From DATBJG01 sp963790545 (GTDB lineage: Bacteria > Acidobacteriota > Vicinamibacteria > Vicinamibacterales > JAMQPK01), in the NCBI GenBank assembly GCA_963790545.1, contig CAWBPA010000019.1:224637-288636 (forward strand): a stretch of DNA of 64,000 nucleotides. Direction: 5' to 3'. Shown in pieces: positions 17,303 through 26,499 of this stretch (position 1 is the first letter of the stretch; each line of letters opens with the position of its first letter). The position numbers and the translations under genes are program-made. The notes beneath the pieces are model-generated. The model was not told the DNA's origin, searched no databases, and was given only the letters and a program-made list of their open reading frames with translations.

Positions 17303-18634
17303 TCAGGAGGCTTCCGTCACGGCTCCGGACAAGTCAGGACTGAAGGATCGACGATCGCGATGCGGAAGCCTGACACACCAGGCGCCCACGCCAAGCGCAA
17401 CGACCACCGCGGCGAGCCCGTAGAAAATCTGATCGTACGATCCCGTGCGCTCTAGCGTTTCCGCAAGAAGCAGTGGACCGACGGCCGACGCGAGGACCGT
17501 CATCATCTGCGCGCAGCCCTGGATGCGGCCCAGATGGCTTCGGCCGAACACCTGGCCCCAGACCGAAAAGAAGACCACCGTCACGATGCCGCCTGCAACT
17601 CCCATCGCCACGGCGTAGAGGACAACCTGACTTTGTGACTGGACGTGGGGCAGGGCCAGAAGAGCCACCGCCAGTACCGCCATCCCAACGCCCATGAGTC
17701 GCTGAATCGGCCACCACGTGGCGAGCCATCCTCCGGCAAAGTTTGCCACGAGTCCGAGCAAGGTGCTGATGACCAGCACCTGGTAATACGTCGAGGCGTC
17801 GAACCCGCGCTGTTCGAGGATGGATTGGTTGAACAAGGCAATTCCTGAATAGACGAGTCCGAAGATGGAGCTCGAGAGCGCGAAAATCCAGAATGCGGCG
17901 CTGCGCAAGGCGGCCCGGACGGTCAGGTCCGATGGTTGAGCCTTGATCTCTTCAACATCTGCCAATCCATCGGCAACGTCGGCAACAGTCAGGCTATCCG
18001 GTTCCGGTGCTCCGGCCCGCTCGAGTGGTTCGTCCAGTGGATCATTGCGAACCGTGACCCACGCGAGCGGCGTCAGCAGCAGGAGCGCGATGCCAATGCC
18101 GGACCACGCCGCGCGCCATCCAGAGGTTTGAACGGCCTGTCCAACCAGCGGAAACGCAATCACAAATCCGACCCCGACCAGCAGTGCGTAGATACCCATT
18201 GCCTGGTTCAGGCGGCGTGCAAACCACTTCCCGACAAGGGCCAGGCTGACCACCGAGAGCGCGCTCTGCCCGAGGCCGCGGGTCAACGTGATGGTGATGC
18301 AGAGGGCCACGAATCCGGTCGTCTGTCCCATCACGATGACGGTCGCGCCCAGACTCGCAAGCAGCCCCGCGAGCACCGCGCGTGCGCCCAGACGATCCGT
18401 GAGCCGGCCACAGGGGAGGCAGAACAGGGCGCCAATCAACGTGGCCCACAAGTTGATGGTGGCGTACGAAACGCGGTCAATCCGCAGATCGGCGAGCAGA
18501 GGTTCCGTCACCAGACCGAGCCCCTGGGTCCGGCCCGGCAGCGTAGCCACCATCGCCACGGCAGCCACGATGAGGTTCGCCCACCCATAGTAAACCCCCG
18601 TGAATCGCCCGCCGTGATCATGTTCGGCCGCCAT
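17303..18634 (-). CDS. Major facilitator superfamily transporter
   Basis: 443 residues with about twelve hydrophobic segments split by a cytoplasmic loop rich in Asp and Glu (residues ~195-240). The loop between helices 2 and 3 carries the MFS-A motif as GRLTDRLGARAVL. The N-terminal YYGWANLIVAAVAM is typical of the monocarboxylate/oxalate-formate (OFA)-like branch. The substrate cannot be deduced. It heads a two-gene unit with the small membrane protein downstream. The upstream region (18635-19011) has no gene and is filled by a large nested palindrome. Confidence 0.8.
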   Translation of the reverse strand: MAAEHDHGGRFTGVYYGWANLIVAAVAMVATLPGRTQGLGLVTEPLLADLRIDRVSYATINLWATLIGALFCLPCGRLTDRLGARAVLAGLLASLGATVIVMGQTTGFVALCITITLTRGLGQSALSVVSLALVGKWFARRLNQAMGIYALLVGVGFVIAFPLVGQAVQTSGWRAAWSGIGIALLLLTPLAWVTVRNDPLDEPLERAGAPEPDSLTVADVADGLADVEEIKAQPSDLTVRAALRSAAFWIFALSSSIFGLVYSGIALFNQSILEQRGFDASTYYQVLVISTLLGLVANFAGGWLATWWPIQRLMGVGMAVLAVALLALPHVQSQSQVVLYAVAMGVAGGIVTVVFFSVWGQVFGRSHLGRIQGCAQMMTVLASAVGPLLLAETLERTGSYDQIFYGLAAVVVALGVGAWCVRLPHRDRRSFSPDLSGAVTEAS

Positions 18635-18710
18635 GTGCCCTTGCGGACTTACTGTATCAGAGGATTTTCAGGGTGTTCGTCTTGATGTCCTAGCTTGTCA
18701 TCACGTGACG

Positions 18711-18955
18711 CGGATCGGCGCGGATCTACGCGGATCTTGGCGATTGGATGCGCGTGTCCGAGCACGCGGCCCTTGCCGACCGACGAGCGACCGGCCGCGC
18801 GCAGGCGCGCGCGGAAGGGTGAGCGGTCGAGGTGAAGAACACCGGACTGATTGGGGGGGTGTTCTTCACCTCGATCGCTCACCCTTCCACGAGCCGGGCT
18901 TCGCCCGGCTGCCGGTCGCCATCCGCGTAGATCCGCGGTGATCCGCGTCCCGTAG
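18711..18955. repeat. Large nested imperfect palindrome (~245 bp)
   Basis: Outer arms: ACGCGGATCGGCGCGGATCT at 18711 onward pairs with AGATCCGCGGTGATCCGCGT near 18933-18953, with a few mismatches. Inner arms of about 30 bp: GAAGGGTGAGCGGTCGAGGT.. at ~18812 pairs with ..ACCTCGATCGCTCACCCTTC ending ~18893, around a G-rich 15-base loop. Small accessory hairpins (GCGCGC and GCCGGGCTTCGCCCGGC) lie between the arms. No coding potential is supported. It occupies the spacer between the divergent MFS and small CxxC-protein genes. Confidence 0.75.
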
Positions 18956-19011
18956 TCGCGGCTTAATAATTGGCCGGCTTGACGCGGCTGCAAAGGCCCG
19001 CTACCGTAAGG

Positions 19012-19347
19012 ATGGTGCGCCGATTCACCGCACTCGCGCTTTTGGTCGCGCTCCTCGGTGGCGCGTCGGGTTTGTTCCATGCTCGCGCAGCCGATCTGTG
19101 CGATCTTCCGCCCGCGCCGCATGACGCCAGCGCACACCGCTGGGCAGCCCAGCAGCTGACCGCCCACGCGGAGACCGACCACTGTTATCTCTGCCATTGG
19201 CTGCGATCGATCGGCTCGGCACCCGAGCTGACCGGTCGGCTGATCACAGAACACCGTTCCTCCGACCGCCTGCGACCACGTGACGTCTTTGCCCAGGGAC
19301 TGCAGGGTTCGTTCCGTCTTCCCGCCCGTTCACCTCCGGTTGCGTAG
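19012..19347 (+). CDS. Small secreted CxxC protein (DUF2946-like)
   Basis: 111 residues from the ATG at 19012. A signal peptide (FTALALLVALLGGASGLFHARA) is followed by a short mature region with DLCDLPP and TDHCYLCHWL. The His-Cys-x2-Cys-His segment recalls DUF2946-type proteins, which often sit before TonB-dependent metal receptors; that match is by eye only. CYLCH fits the c-type heme pattern too, but no wider cytochrome features are present. The ZnuD-like receptor begins 60 bp downstream on the same strand, suggesting a shared unit for metal uptake or sensing. Confidence 0.6.
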   Translation: MVRRFTALALLVALLGGASGLFHARAADLCDLPPAPHDASAHRWAAQQLTAHAETDHCYLCHWLRSIGSAPELTGRLITEHRSSDRLRPRDVFAQGLQGSFRLPARSPPVA

Positions 19348-19368
19348 CGACGGGTCTTGAGACCCGCC
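19344..19368. repeat. Degenerate REP-like palindrome
   Basis: GTAGCGACGGGTCTTGAGAC followed by CCGCCGTCG. It shares the GTAGCG flank and a complementary stem with the other copies. It overlaps the stop of the CxxC-protein gene. Confidence 0.5.
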
Positions 19369-19407
19369 GTCGTTTCGGCAACTTCAATTCACAATTGGAG
19401 GCTGATC

Positions 19408-21656
19408 ATGCACGTACGCGCTTTCGCCAGCGTCGTGGTGGCACTCGCACTGGGACTCAACGCCCACGTCGTGGCTCAGGGTGGTCTGTCCTTATCAGGC
19501 CGATTGCTCAACTCACTTTCCGGTGAGGCTATTCCAGGCGCCACGATCCAGATCGACGAACTGAGGCGCCAGACCACATCGGCGCCAGACGGTACTTTTA
19601 CGTTCACTGACGTTCCCCCTGGCACATACCACCTTTCTGTCCACTCCTCGGGTTATTCGTCACGACGGACGGAGGTCACGGTGTCGACCACCGCAGGTCC
19701 CAGCATCGACGTGACGGTCGATCCAGAACTGCACTTCGAGGAGGTCGTCTCGGTCAGCGGCGAAGCACGCAGCCAGTTTGAAACATTCCAGCCCACCTCG
19801 GTGCTGGTCGGCCAGGACCTGACGAAACAGCTCGAGATGTCGATTGGCGACACGTTGCAGAACGAGCCGGGCATTGCCGCGCGGAGCTTCGGTCCGGCGC
19901 CAGCGCGGCCTGTGATTCGAGGGCTCGGCGGCGATCGCGTCCTGATTCTGCAGGACGGCCAGCGCATGAGCGATCTCTCCAGCCAGTCGGGCGATCACGG
20001 CGTGACTATCAACCCTGCTGGAGCCCGGCGGATTGAAGTCGTCCGGGGACCTGCGACGCTCCTGTACGGTGCCAACGCCATTGGCGGCCTTGTAAACATC
20101 ATCACCGAGGACATCCCAACGAGACCTGTGAGGCGCGCCAACGGCAACTTCACTTTCGACCTCGGGACAGCTGCGAACGAAGGCGGTGCCGCGGGCGACG
20201 TGCAAGCGGGCAACGGCACCTTTGCGCTGCACGCGGGAGGCGGCGGCCGGCGCTCCGGGTGATGTGGACACGCCCGAGGGCGAAGTCTTGAACTCGCAGT
20301 CGCGCAGCGGGTTTGGCAATGTCGGGCTCTCCTGGACGGGCGCCAAGGGCTATTTCGGAGGCAGCTACGGATACGACGACACGAAGTACGGAGCCCCGGT
20401 GGTCGAAGAGGGGCAGGTGCAGCTGACCCCCCGCAAGCATGCGTTTTCGTTGCGCGGCGGCGCGCAGGGGTTGGACACGGCGTTCGATGCGTACCGCGCG
20501 ACGCTCGCGGTACGGCGCTACAAGCACGAGGAGCTGGTGGGTGACGAAGTTGGGACGGCCTTCACGAACAACACCGTTGAAGTCGAAGTGATGGGCTCGC
20601 ACCGGACCGTCGGCCGGCTGAAGGGCAGCATCGGCGGATGGGTACTGGACCGAGCGTTCGACGCCGTCGGCGCGGAGGCGCTCTCGCCCGCCGTCGATCA
20701 GCGCGGCTTCGCGGCCTTCCTCTATGAGGAACTCACCTGGCCGCACGTGACGGTTCAGTTCGGCGGCCGCGTCGATCGCACGAATTACGAGCCATTTGGT
20801 GAGGAGAAGCGGGACTTTACGAGCGGCTCGGGCTCCGCGGGCCTCCTGTTCCGGCCGGCGGCGGCAGACGACAGACTGACGATTGCGGTCAGCGGGGCGC
20901 GAGCTGCCCGTAATCCGGCGCTCGAGGAGCTGTTTTTCTTCGGCCCCCACCCGGGGAACTTCGCCTTCGAAATCGGGAATCCTGATCTCGAACCTGAGCA
21001 CGCGTTCGGGTTCGACCTGTCGCTCCGCTGGCGCTCCTCGCGCGCGTCCGGCGAGGTCACCTATTTCCGCAACGACATCCGCGACTTCGTGTTTACCGCG
21101 CCGGTTTCAGAAGAAGAGTTCGCTGCGCGACTCGCCGAGTTCGCGGAGCGGTTCCCCAGCCGAGACATTGGAGAGGAAGCTGCCGCAGAGGAAGGAGACG
21201 CGTTCCCGATCATCGAGTACGTGGGAGCGGACAGCATCCTTCAGGGTTTCGAAGCTCACACGGACCTGGCCATTACGTCACGGCTCTTCGTCGAGCTCGG
21301 CCTCGACTACGTGCGAGGGACGCTCAAGGACAGCGAAGAGCCGCTGCCGCGCATTCCTCCGCTGCGGTTTCGCGGCGGGCTTCGGTATCAGCACAGCGGC
21401 GTTTCAGGCAGGTGGCGAGGTGATCGTCGCCGCAAAACAGGATCGGATCTTCGCGACCGAGACGGAGACTGACGGATACCAGCTCCTTCGGCTCTTCGCG
21501 GCGTACACGTTCGGCGGCGGCGATGTCGCCCACACGATCACCGCGCGCCTGGACAACGCGACGAATGAGCTGTACCGAAACCACTTGTCGCTCATCAAGG
21601 ATCTGGCTCCGGAGATGGGGCGCAACTTCAAGCTGCTTTACAACGTGCGGTTCTGA
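19408..21656 (+). CDS. ZnuD-like TonB-dependent receptor, two frameshifts
   Basis: About 750 residues. Starts at MHVRAFAS behind TTGGAGG. It has a signal peptide, a carboxypeptidase-regulatory-like domain (GRLLNSLSGEAIPGATI; GTYHLSVHSSGYSS) and a plug with RPVIRGLGGDRVLILQDG, SGDHGVTINP and RGPATLLYGANAIGGLVN, which closely follow the ZnuD pattern of zinc/heme receptors. The barrel ends in FKLLYNVRF. Frames switch near 20240-20260, in a GGCGGCGGCC-rich stretch, and near 21404. An acidic extracellular loop (EEAAAEEGDAFP) may bind cations. With the CxxC protein upstream, a zinc or other divalent metal role is favoured, but the substrate is not proven. Confidence 0.82.
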
Positions 21657-21737
21657 GTGCGTCGCTGATCTGTTCGTCCCTGGCTCCGACCGCTTCGTCC
21701 CGGAATCGTTGACTAAGCAGCAGGACGTTAGAAGCAA

Positions 21738-21787
21738 GATCCGGAGCGTAAGCGACGGCAGCGCGTGGGGTGGGGCCCCACGCGATA
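21738..21787 (+). repeat. GATCCGGAGCG start-proximal repeat element (copy 1)
   Basis: GATCCGGAGCGTAAGCGA, then CGGCAGCG, then the palindrome CGCGTGGGG-TG-GGGCCCCACGCG, followed by ATAGAATAAATG. It lies directly upstream of the S46 peptidase. The same layout occurs at 33434-33491 and 42291-42393 and, inverted, at 43255-43306. A remnant of the longer unit (CTAAGCAGC) precedes it. Confidence 0.75.
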
Positions 21788-21808
21788 GAATAAATGATGG
21801 AGGCGTTC

Positions 21809-24025
21809 ATGAAGTTACGTCTGGCTCTCGTCCTTGTCCTGTCGGCTGCCAGCATTGGTCTCGTTGCCGATGAGGGTATGTGGCGGTTCGATCAGCTGCC
21901 GGTGGATGTTGTCGCCAAGACCTACGGGGTCAAGCTGGGGAAGGCGGAGCTCGATCGGCTGCAGGCTGCACCCGTTCGGATCCTGTCGGCCAGCTCGGCG
22001 GGCACGGGCACCTTCGCCTCCTCCAACGGACTGATTCTGACGAACCATCACGTGGCGCTCGATTGCATACGCACATCGACGCTGGCCGAGCAGGCCAAGG
22101 ACCGTGCAGAGAACCTGATCGAAGAAGGCTTCACGGCCAAGACCCTTGCAGATGAACTGCCATGCTCGCGCTTCCGCGCGCAAATCGAGCGGAGCAGCCG
22201 TGACGTCACCTCGGAGCTCGACGCGTCCGTCAAGCCAGGCATGGACATTGCCGCCATTCAACGTGCCCGCCTCGGCGTGCGGTCCGATCTCGAGCGCGCG
22301 TGCCAGAAAGAACGCGGACCGAATTTCTCCTGCTCGGTCGTCGACTTCAACAGCGGTGCGCGCTCGCTCCTCATCGTGCATGAAGAATTCAAAGACATTC
22401 GTCTCGTGTACGCCCCGGAGCAGAAGCTGGGATATTTCGGCGGAGACGAAATGAACTTCCGCTTCCCGCGCTATGTCTCGGACATTTCTATTCTGAGGGC
22501 ATATCAGGGAACCGACGGTTCGCATGGCGAGCACAATCCAGCCCACGTGCCGGTCAAGCCAGGCGCGTACCTCAAAGTGACGTTGGACGGCGTCAAGGAA
22601 GGTGACTTCACCTTCGTTGCCGGGTTTCCCGGCAACACCAATCGCTACCGCGAAAGTCTGTCGGCCAGCTACAACCTTCGCAAAGGCATTCCCGATCAGA
22701 TTCGCGAGCTCGAGGAAGAGCTGGGCTTGCTGCGGAAGCACGGCGCGGCAGACCCCAAATCTCAGGTCATTCTGCAGAGTCGCATTTTCGGACTCGCCAA
22801 CTCGCTGAAGTACCAGCAGGATGTGCTGGCTGCGCTCAAAGCCACCAACGTCGTCGACGAGCGGCTTCGCCGCGAGCGAGAGTTCATGGCGTTTCTCGAG
22901 ACACGCCCTGAGCTGAAGAAAGAGTACGGCGACGTGATCACCGCGCAGACGGCAGTCTATACAAACGACGTTGAAGCCAATGCCGATCTCGACACGGCAA
23001 TCGAATGGCTCCAGAAGTCGAGTGTCGTGAGCTATGCCTCCGGGTTGTACGAATTTGCGCTTGCCCGCGCCCAGACCAGCGACCGCGATCGTGAACCGCA
23101 GTTCCAGGAGCGCAATTGGGCTGACGTTCGACAGGGTTTACTTGAAGAAGAGCCCGTTGTCCCGGGACTCGAAGAGGATCTCCTGACAGCCGGCTTCACC
23201 AGATCGCTGGCGCTCAAACCGGAACAGCAGATACCGGCTGTGCGCAAACTTGCCGACCGCGTGGGTGCCGGCCGTTCCGGGCCCGTCTCACCACGTGATC
23301 TTGCGCGCGCGGTGTTGCAGGGATCCCGTGTGGGATCCGCCGAAGGGCGTAAGACCCTCATCGAGGCGCCGGTCGCCACGTTCGACGCGTCGACCGATCC
23401 GGCGGTCATGTTTGCCAGGGAGCTGGAACCGTCTCTCCGCGAGCTGCGGGAACGCGTGCGCGTGCTGAACGAGAAGATCCTTCGGAATCGCTCTCGGTTT
23501 GCGCGTGGAATTCAGGCCTGGCGCGGGACGACGATCTACCCGGATGCGAACTTCACGCTGCGCGCCACGTACGGAAAGGTGACAGGCGTGACGGATGCGA
23601 AGGGCGCGAAAATCCCGTTCGCCACGAGATTGGGCGACATGTTCACGCTGGCCGAGAAGCGGGGCAACACGGGAGATTTTGCCTTGCCGCCGAAGCTCGT
23701 GACCTGGCGCAAGACGATTGGGGAAGCGGCATTCAAAGCGAAATACGCCGACATGGTGGTGAACTTCATTACGACCAACGACATCACGGGCGGCAATTCG
23801 GGCAGCTCCACCCTGAATCAGTCGTTGGGGATTGTCGGCCTCATCTTCGACGGCAACGAAGGATCAATGGCCAGCGACTGGAGTTTCAACAGCACGACCG
23901 GCCGTGCCTTGAGCACGGATATCAGGTTCGCGCTCACCATCGCCCGCGAAGTGCACGGAGCCGGTTGGGTGGTCGATGAACTGCTCAACGCCGATCGGGC
24001 CGTGGAACGCAAGGCCGCAGATTGA
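21809..24025 (+). CDS. S46-family serine peptidase (dipeptidyl peptidase 7/11-like)
   Basis: 738 residues, the normal size for S46. It has a signal peptide, then EGMWRFDQLP typical of mature S46 enzymes, the catalytic His in SNGLILTNHHVALDC near residue 80, and the catalytic Ser in ITGGNSGSSTLNQ near residue 655. Such enzymes remove dipeptides from the N-terminus of oligopeptides in the periplasm or at the surface. GGAGG sits five bases before the ATG at 21809, so this start is preferred over 21794. It is intact. A repeat element with a strong hairpin ends ~20 bp upstream and may affect expression. Confidence 0.9.
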   Translation: MKLRLALVLVLSAASIGLVADEGMWRFDQLPVDVVAKTYGVKLGKAELDRLQAAPVRILSASSAGTGTFASSNGLILTNHHVALDCIRTSTLAEQAKDRAENLIEEGFTAKTLADELPCSRFRAQIERSSRDVTSELDASVKPGMDIAAIQRARLGVRSDLERACQKERGPNFSCSVVDFNSGARSLLIVHEEFKDIRLVYAPEQKLGYFGGDEMNFRFPRYVSDISILRAYQGTDGSHGEHNPAHVPVKPGAYLKVTLDGVKEGDFTFVAGFPGNTNRYRESLSASYNLRKGIPDQIRELEEELGLLRKHGAADPKSQVILQSRIFGLANSLKYQQDVLAALKATNVVDERLRREREFMAFLETRPELKKEYGDVITAQTAVYTNDVEANADLDTAIEWLQKSSVVSYASGLYEFALARAQTSDRDREPQFQERNWADVRQGLLEEEPVVPGLEEDLLTAGFTRSLALKPEQQIPAVRKLADRVGAGRSGPVSPRDLARAVLQGSRVGSAEGRKTLIEAPVATFDASTDPAVMFARELEPSLRELRERVRVLNEKILRNRSRFARGIQAWRGTTIYPDANFTLRATYGKVTGVTDAKGAKIPFATRLGDMFTLAEKRGNTGDFALPPKLVTWRKTIGEAAFKAKYADMVVNFITTNDITGGNSGSSTLNQSLGIVGLIFDGNEGSMASDWSFNSTTGRALSTDIRFALTIAREVHGAGWVVDELLNADRAVERKAAD

Positions 24026-24073
24026 GCAGGATTCTTGATTCACGAATCACAGATCGCTAAATCGTAAATAGGT

Positions 24074-24502
24074 TCACCTCACAATAATGGTTCCTATCCA
24101 CTGCGATTGTGGAAACAGATTGTGATCGTGGAAGCCGCAGGTGCGCACGGTGTTCAGCGTGCCGGTTTCCCGGGATTGACCGGGCGTGAGGAACCCCACC
24201 GCGTCAATCTCAGGACAGTCGCCGTGCGTCGGATGGGGATCGGAGTTCATGGTGTGAACTTGGTTATCGTTGTTGACAAACTGCACGCGCGTCCCGGGAG
24301 AAACTGTCAGTTCCCTGGGACTGACGCCCGCTGACGTCAGCGTAAACACGTTTCCACTGCCCGTTCCGCCACCACCACCACCACCACCGCCGCCGCTCGG
24401 CGGCGTCGGTGCCCCCGGATTCGAGCTCCCGCCGCAGGCACCGGACGCGACCATCAATATCGTCACCACAGCCATAACCAGAAGGCGTTTTTTGATCGTC
24501 AT
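24074..24502 (-). CDS. Cupredoxin-like lipoprotein (paralogue B)
   Basis: 142 residues with a lipobox (ILMVASGACGG), a linker with a run of about ten glycines, and a cupredoxin-like domain. Candidate ligands are the His in NQVHTMN, PHPTHGDCPE, and CGFHDHNLFP, matching the paralogues at 7.4 and 26 kb. It is the last gene of the minus-strand cupredoxin/cytochrome/DUF5777 unit. The gap to the DUF5777 gene (73 bp) contains a REP-like palindrome, so expression may be uncoupled in part. Probably a surface or periplasmic electron carrier. Confidence 0.82.
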   Translation of the reverse strand: MTIKKRLLVMAVVTILMVASGACGGSSNPGAPTPPSGGGGGGGGGGTGSGNVFTLTSAGVSPRELTVSPGTRVQFVNNDNQVHTMNSDPHPTHGDCPEIDAVGFLTPGQSRETGTLNTVRTCGFHDHNLFPQSQWIGTIIVR

Positions 24503-24540
24503 ATCATTCCACCCGGGATCCCTTTGATAGGGCCCGACAC

Positions 24541-24565
24541 GCGGACCCTAAAGGGTCCGCGCTAC
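24541..24565. repeat. REP-like palindrome
   Basis: GCGGACCCTAAAGGGTCCGC followed by GCTAC, between the DUF5777 stop and the start of paralogue B. Intercistronic placement resembles REP elements that stabilise or attenuate transcripts. Confidence 0.75.
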
Positions 24566-24575
24566 ACGATTGAGT

Positions 24576-25400
24576 TCAATTGAAGCGTCGTGAAATGTTG
24601 AATCCCATGTACCAGTCGTCATTGGTGAACCCGCCTCGGGCGATCTGCCCCATTGTGGTGCCGAGCGCATTCGAGAAGTTCAACTGAAACACGTGACCAC
24701 CCGCCCGTTTCTCGATCGCGAAGGAGCCATGATGGACGCCGGGATCATGCCCGGCCAGGCGTGGCGCCCATTCGCCGACCACGTACACAGTCGGACGAAT
24801 GCGGAGTCTGGTGCTGAGCCCCAGCATGAATGTGTCATTGTGATCGGCCAGTTCGCTGGGATCGGGATTGCTGTTGTTCACCCAGACGGGCTCAATGTAG
24901 AAAGCGGCGCGCTCTCCAGCGAGCCTTGAAATAATCGCGCCAACGGCCGGCGAGTAGCTGTCGCTGAAGTTGTCCGTGCCATCAATCGAACCCCAGACGG
25001 CAATGCCGACTGGCATGTCACCGCGCTGCCGGCGGAGATCGTATTGCGTAAAGAACTCGATGGTTTTGTTGAGATTCGTGCGATGGACGCCGACTTGGAC
25101 GCCCCGGAACAGGCCGAACCGGTACTCGAGGCCGATAATGGCGCCTCCATCAAGGCCGAAGGCGTCTTCCACGAGATCGACGAAGTCCCCTTGACCTAGC
25201 GGGCGGGTGAAGCGATGCGTCACACGAAACGCGCTCCGATGCCGAGGAACACGCATGGTTGTCGGCAGCGTGACGAGCGTGTAATCGGGCTGTGCGGGGT
25301 GGATGACGCGGTCATTATCCTCGTCTTGTCCCAGAGCCGCAGGCACAGCTGAGAAAAACGCGACCAAGGTGAGCGGCAGAATTACATTCCGAAAATTCAC
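24576..25400 (-). CDS. DUF5777-family outer-membrane beta-barrel protein
   Basis: 274 residues with a signal peptide (VILPLTLVAFFSAVPAALGQ), then the pattern of the DUF5777 barrel family: TLVTLPTTMRVPRHRSAFRV, HRFTRPLGQGDFVDL, FGLDGGAIIGLEYRFG, and the C-terminal WYMGFNISRRFN ending in an aromatic residue. The biochemical function of the family is unsettled. GGGAGGA precedes the start, 13 bp after the cytochrome lipoprotein gene, so the two are probably co-translated. The context points to the barrel part of an outer-membrane redox module. Confidence 0.82.
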   Translation of the reverse strand: MNFRNVILPLTLVAFFSAVPAALGQDEDNDRVIHPAQPDYTLVTLPTTMRVPRHRSAFRVTHRFTRPLGQGDFVDLVEDAFGLDGGAIIGLEYRFGLFRGVQVGVHRTNLNKTIEFFTQYDLRRQRGDMPVGIAVWGSIDGTDNFSDSYSPAVGAIISRLAGERAAFYIEPVWVNNSNPDPSELADHNDTFMLGLSTRLRIRPTVYVVGEWAPRLAGHDPGVHHGSFAIEKRAGGHVFQLNFSNALGTTMGQIARGGFTNDDWYMGFNISRRFN

Positions 25401-25413
25401 CGTGTCCTCCCTC

Positions 25414-25863
25414 TCAATTGTTCTCAGCCCCCGTCTCGATCCATCGCTCGATGATGCGAATCTGCCCGGCGGTCAGGTACGGGGGCCCGTTCAGGGGCAT
25501 TTGCAAGCCTACGATCCCCGCGCGTCTCTCGAGTTTGTGGATCAGGTAGCTGTTGTTCGGATCTCCGGGCGCCACCCGAACCACTCCGGGCCTTTGTCGA
25601 GACGAAACGCCTACAAGGGAGTTGTAGGCAGCACTGGTCGTGAGGTCCAGCCCCACAGCGAAAAAGCCGATGCCACCGGGCGCATGGCACGTCACGCATG
25701 CCGCACGCCCGGCTTCGTCGCTCGACTCGAAAATCTCGCGTTGGATACTGGAGAACGTTGGTGTGAGGTTGGGACTCGGTCCAGCGATCGGCTGGAGCGA
25801 TTCATCGCATCCGGCTGTCGCGATGCACACGAACAGCACAAAGCAGACAGCGACTCGTGACAT
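25414..25863 (-). CDS. Mono-heme cytochrome c-like lipoprotein
   Basis: 149 residues with a lipobox (FVCIATAGCDE) and one heme motif CVTCH near residue 57 in AACVTCHAPGG. The C-terminal pattern (PGDPNNSYLIHKLE; MPLNGPPYLTAGQI; IERWIETGA) is that of planctomycete-type cytochrome c domains, and the Met of QMPLNG is the likely second axial ligand. It lies between a cupredoxin gene upstream and the DUF5777 barrel gene downstream in one unit, suggesting electron exchange at the outer membrane. Confidence 0.85.
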   Translation of the reverse strand: MSRVAVCFVLFVCIATAGCDESLQPIAGPSPNLTPTFSSIQREIFESSDEAGRAACVTCHAPGGIGFFAVGLDLTTSAAYNSLVGVSSRQRPGVVRVAPGDPNNSYLIHKLERRAGIVGLQMPLNGPPYLTAGQIRIIERWIETGAENN

Positions 25864-25900
25864 GGGGTTGCCTCATCGAGGGGTGGTAACGATACAGCCG

Positions 25901-26359
25901 TCAGTACGCAGGCGGCGGCGGGAGGGTGTCGCCCGTGCCTATCCCGACCAGAACCTGGCCGCGGAAGCCGTTGTTATCCGGCTCGTTGTGGTCGTGGAAA
26001 CCACAGCCGCCGCGAACGTTTAACACACCCGAATCCCTGCTTTGCCCCGGCTGAAGAATTCCGATTTCGTTCAGGGCCGGACAATCCGAGTGCGTGCCGT
26101 GTGGCGTGGAGAAGATCGTGTGGACGCGCGAATCGTTGTTCGTAAAGCGAACTCTCCCTCCGACGTTGATGCGCGGCGCGCTGTCGCTGACGCTGTTGGC
26201 GAAGAGCGTGACGGTGGCCTCGACCGCGCCAGTGTTTCCGCCTCCGCCGCTGCCCGGTGTCGGGCCGGCAGGATTACTGCCCCCGCACGCGGCCAGTCCA
26301 CCAAGAAACACGAGCGATGCGACGACGGCACTCAGGTCTAGCGCGGCAGTAACTTTCAT
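25901..26359 (-). CDS. Cupredoxin-like lipoprotein (paralogue C), first gene of sigma-54 unit
   Basis: About 152 residues from the ATG at 26359, which follows GGAAGGG at good spacing; the frame extends 16 codons upstream without a ribosome site. A lipobox (FLGGLAACGG), Gly/Pro linker and cupredoxin-like domain with SRVHTIF, PHGTHSDCPAL and CGFHDHNEPD supply candidate copper ligands. It lies 34 bp downstream of the predicted start site of a sigma-54 promoter and opens the unit cupredoxin - cytochrome - DUF5777 - cupredoxin. Likely an envelope copper protein whose synthesis is controlled by the adjacent two-component system. Confidence 0.85.
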   Translation of the reverse strand: MKVTAALDLSAVVASLVFLGGLAACGGSNPAGPTPGSGGGGNTGAVEATVTLFANSVSDSAPRINVGGRVRFTNNDSRVHTIFSTPHGTHSDCPALNEIGILQPGQSRDSGVLNVRGGCGFHDHNEPDNNGFRGQVLVGIGTGDTLPPPPAY

Positions 26360-26403
26360 GACCCTTCCTTTCCCGGCAGTGGGGAAGCCAGATGAAAAAG
26401 CAG

Positions 26404-26417
26404 GCAAGGGCGGTGCC
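26404..26417 (-). promoter_or_regulatory. Sigma-54 (RpoN) promoter, -24/-12 elements
   Basis: On the minus strand the sequence reads CGGCACCGCCCTTGCC. GGCAC and TTGC have the required 12-bp offset between GG (-24) and GC (-12). Compared with consensus TGGCACG-N4-TTGCW, it keeps both invariant doublets and misses only flanking positions. The predicted start is near 26393, giving a 34-nt leader before the ATG at 26359. A GAFTGA-type activator is encoded immediately upstream, which strongly supports function. Confidence 0.75.
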
Positions 26418-26499
26418 GACGAGGTACCGTTGTAAGTTGTTGATAATGATGGCTTTTATGCTGGAAGTTGGGTGCCGAGTATTACCGCGCCCGAAAGAA

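Noticed and set aside
18649..19254. Minus-strand 201-codon open frame with an internal duplicated peptide
   Set aside because: The apparent peptide repeat follows from the large palindrome; there is no start site or domain.
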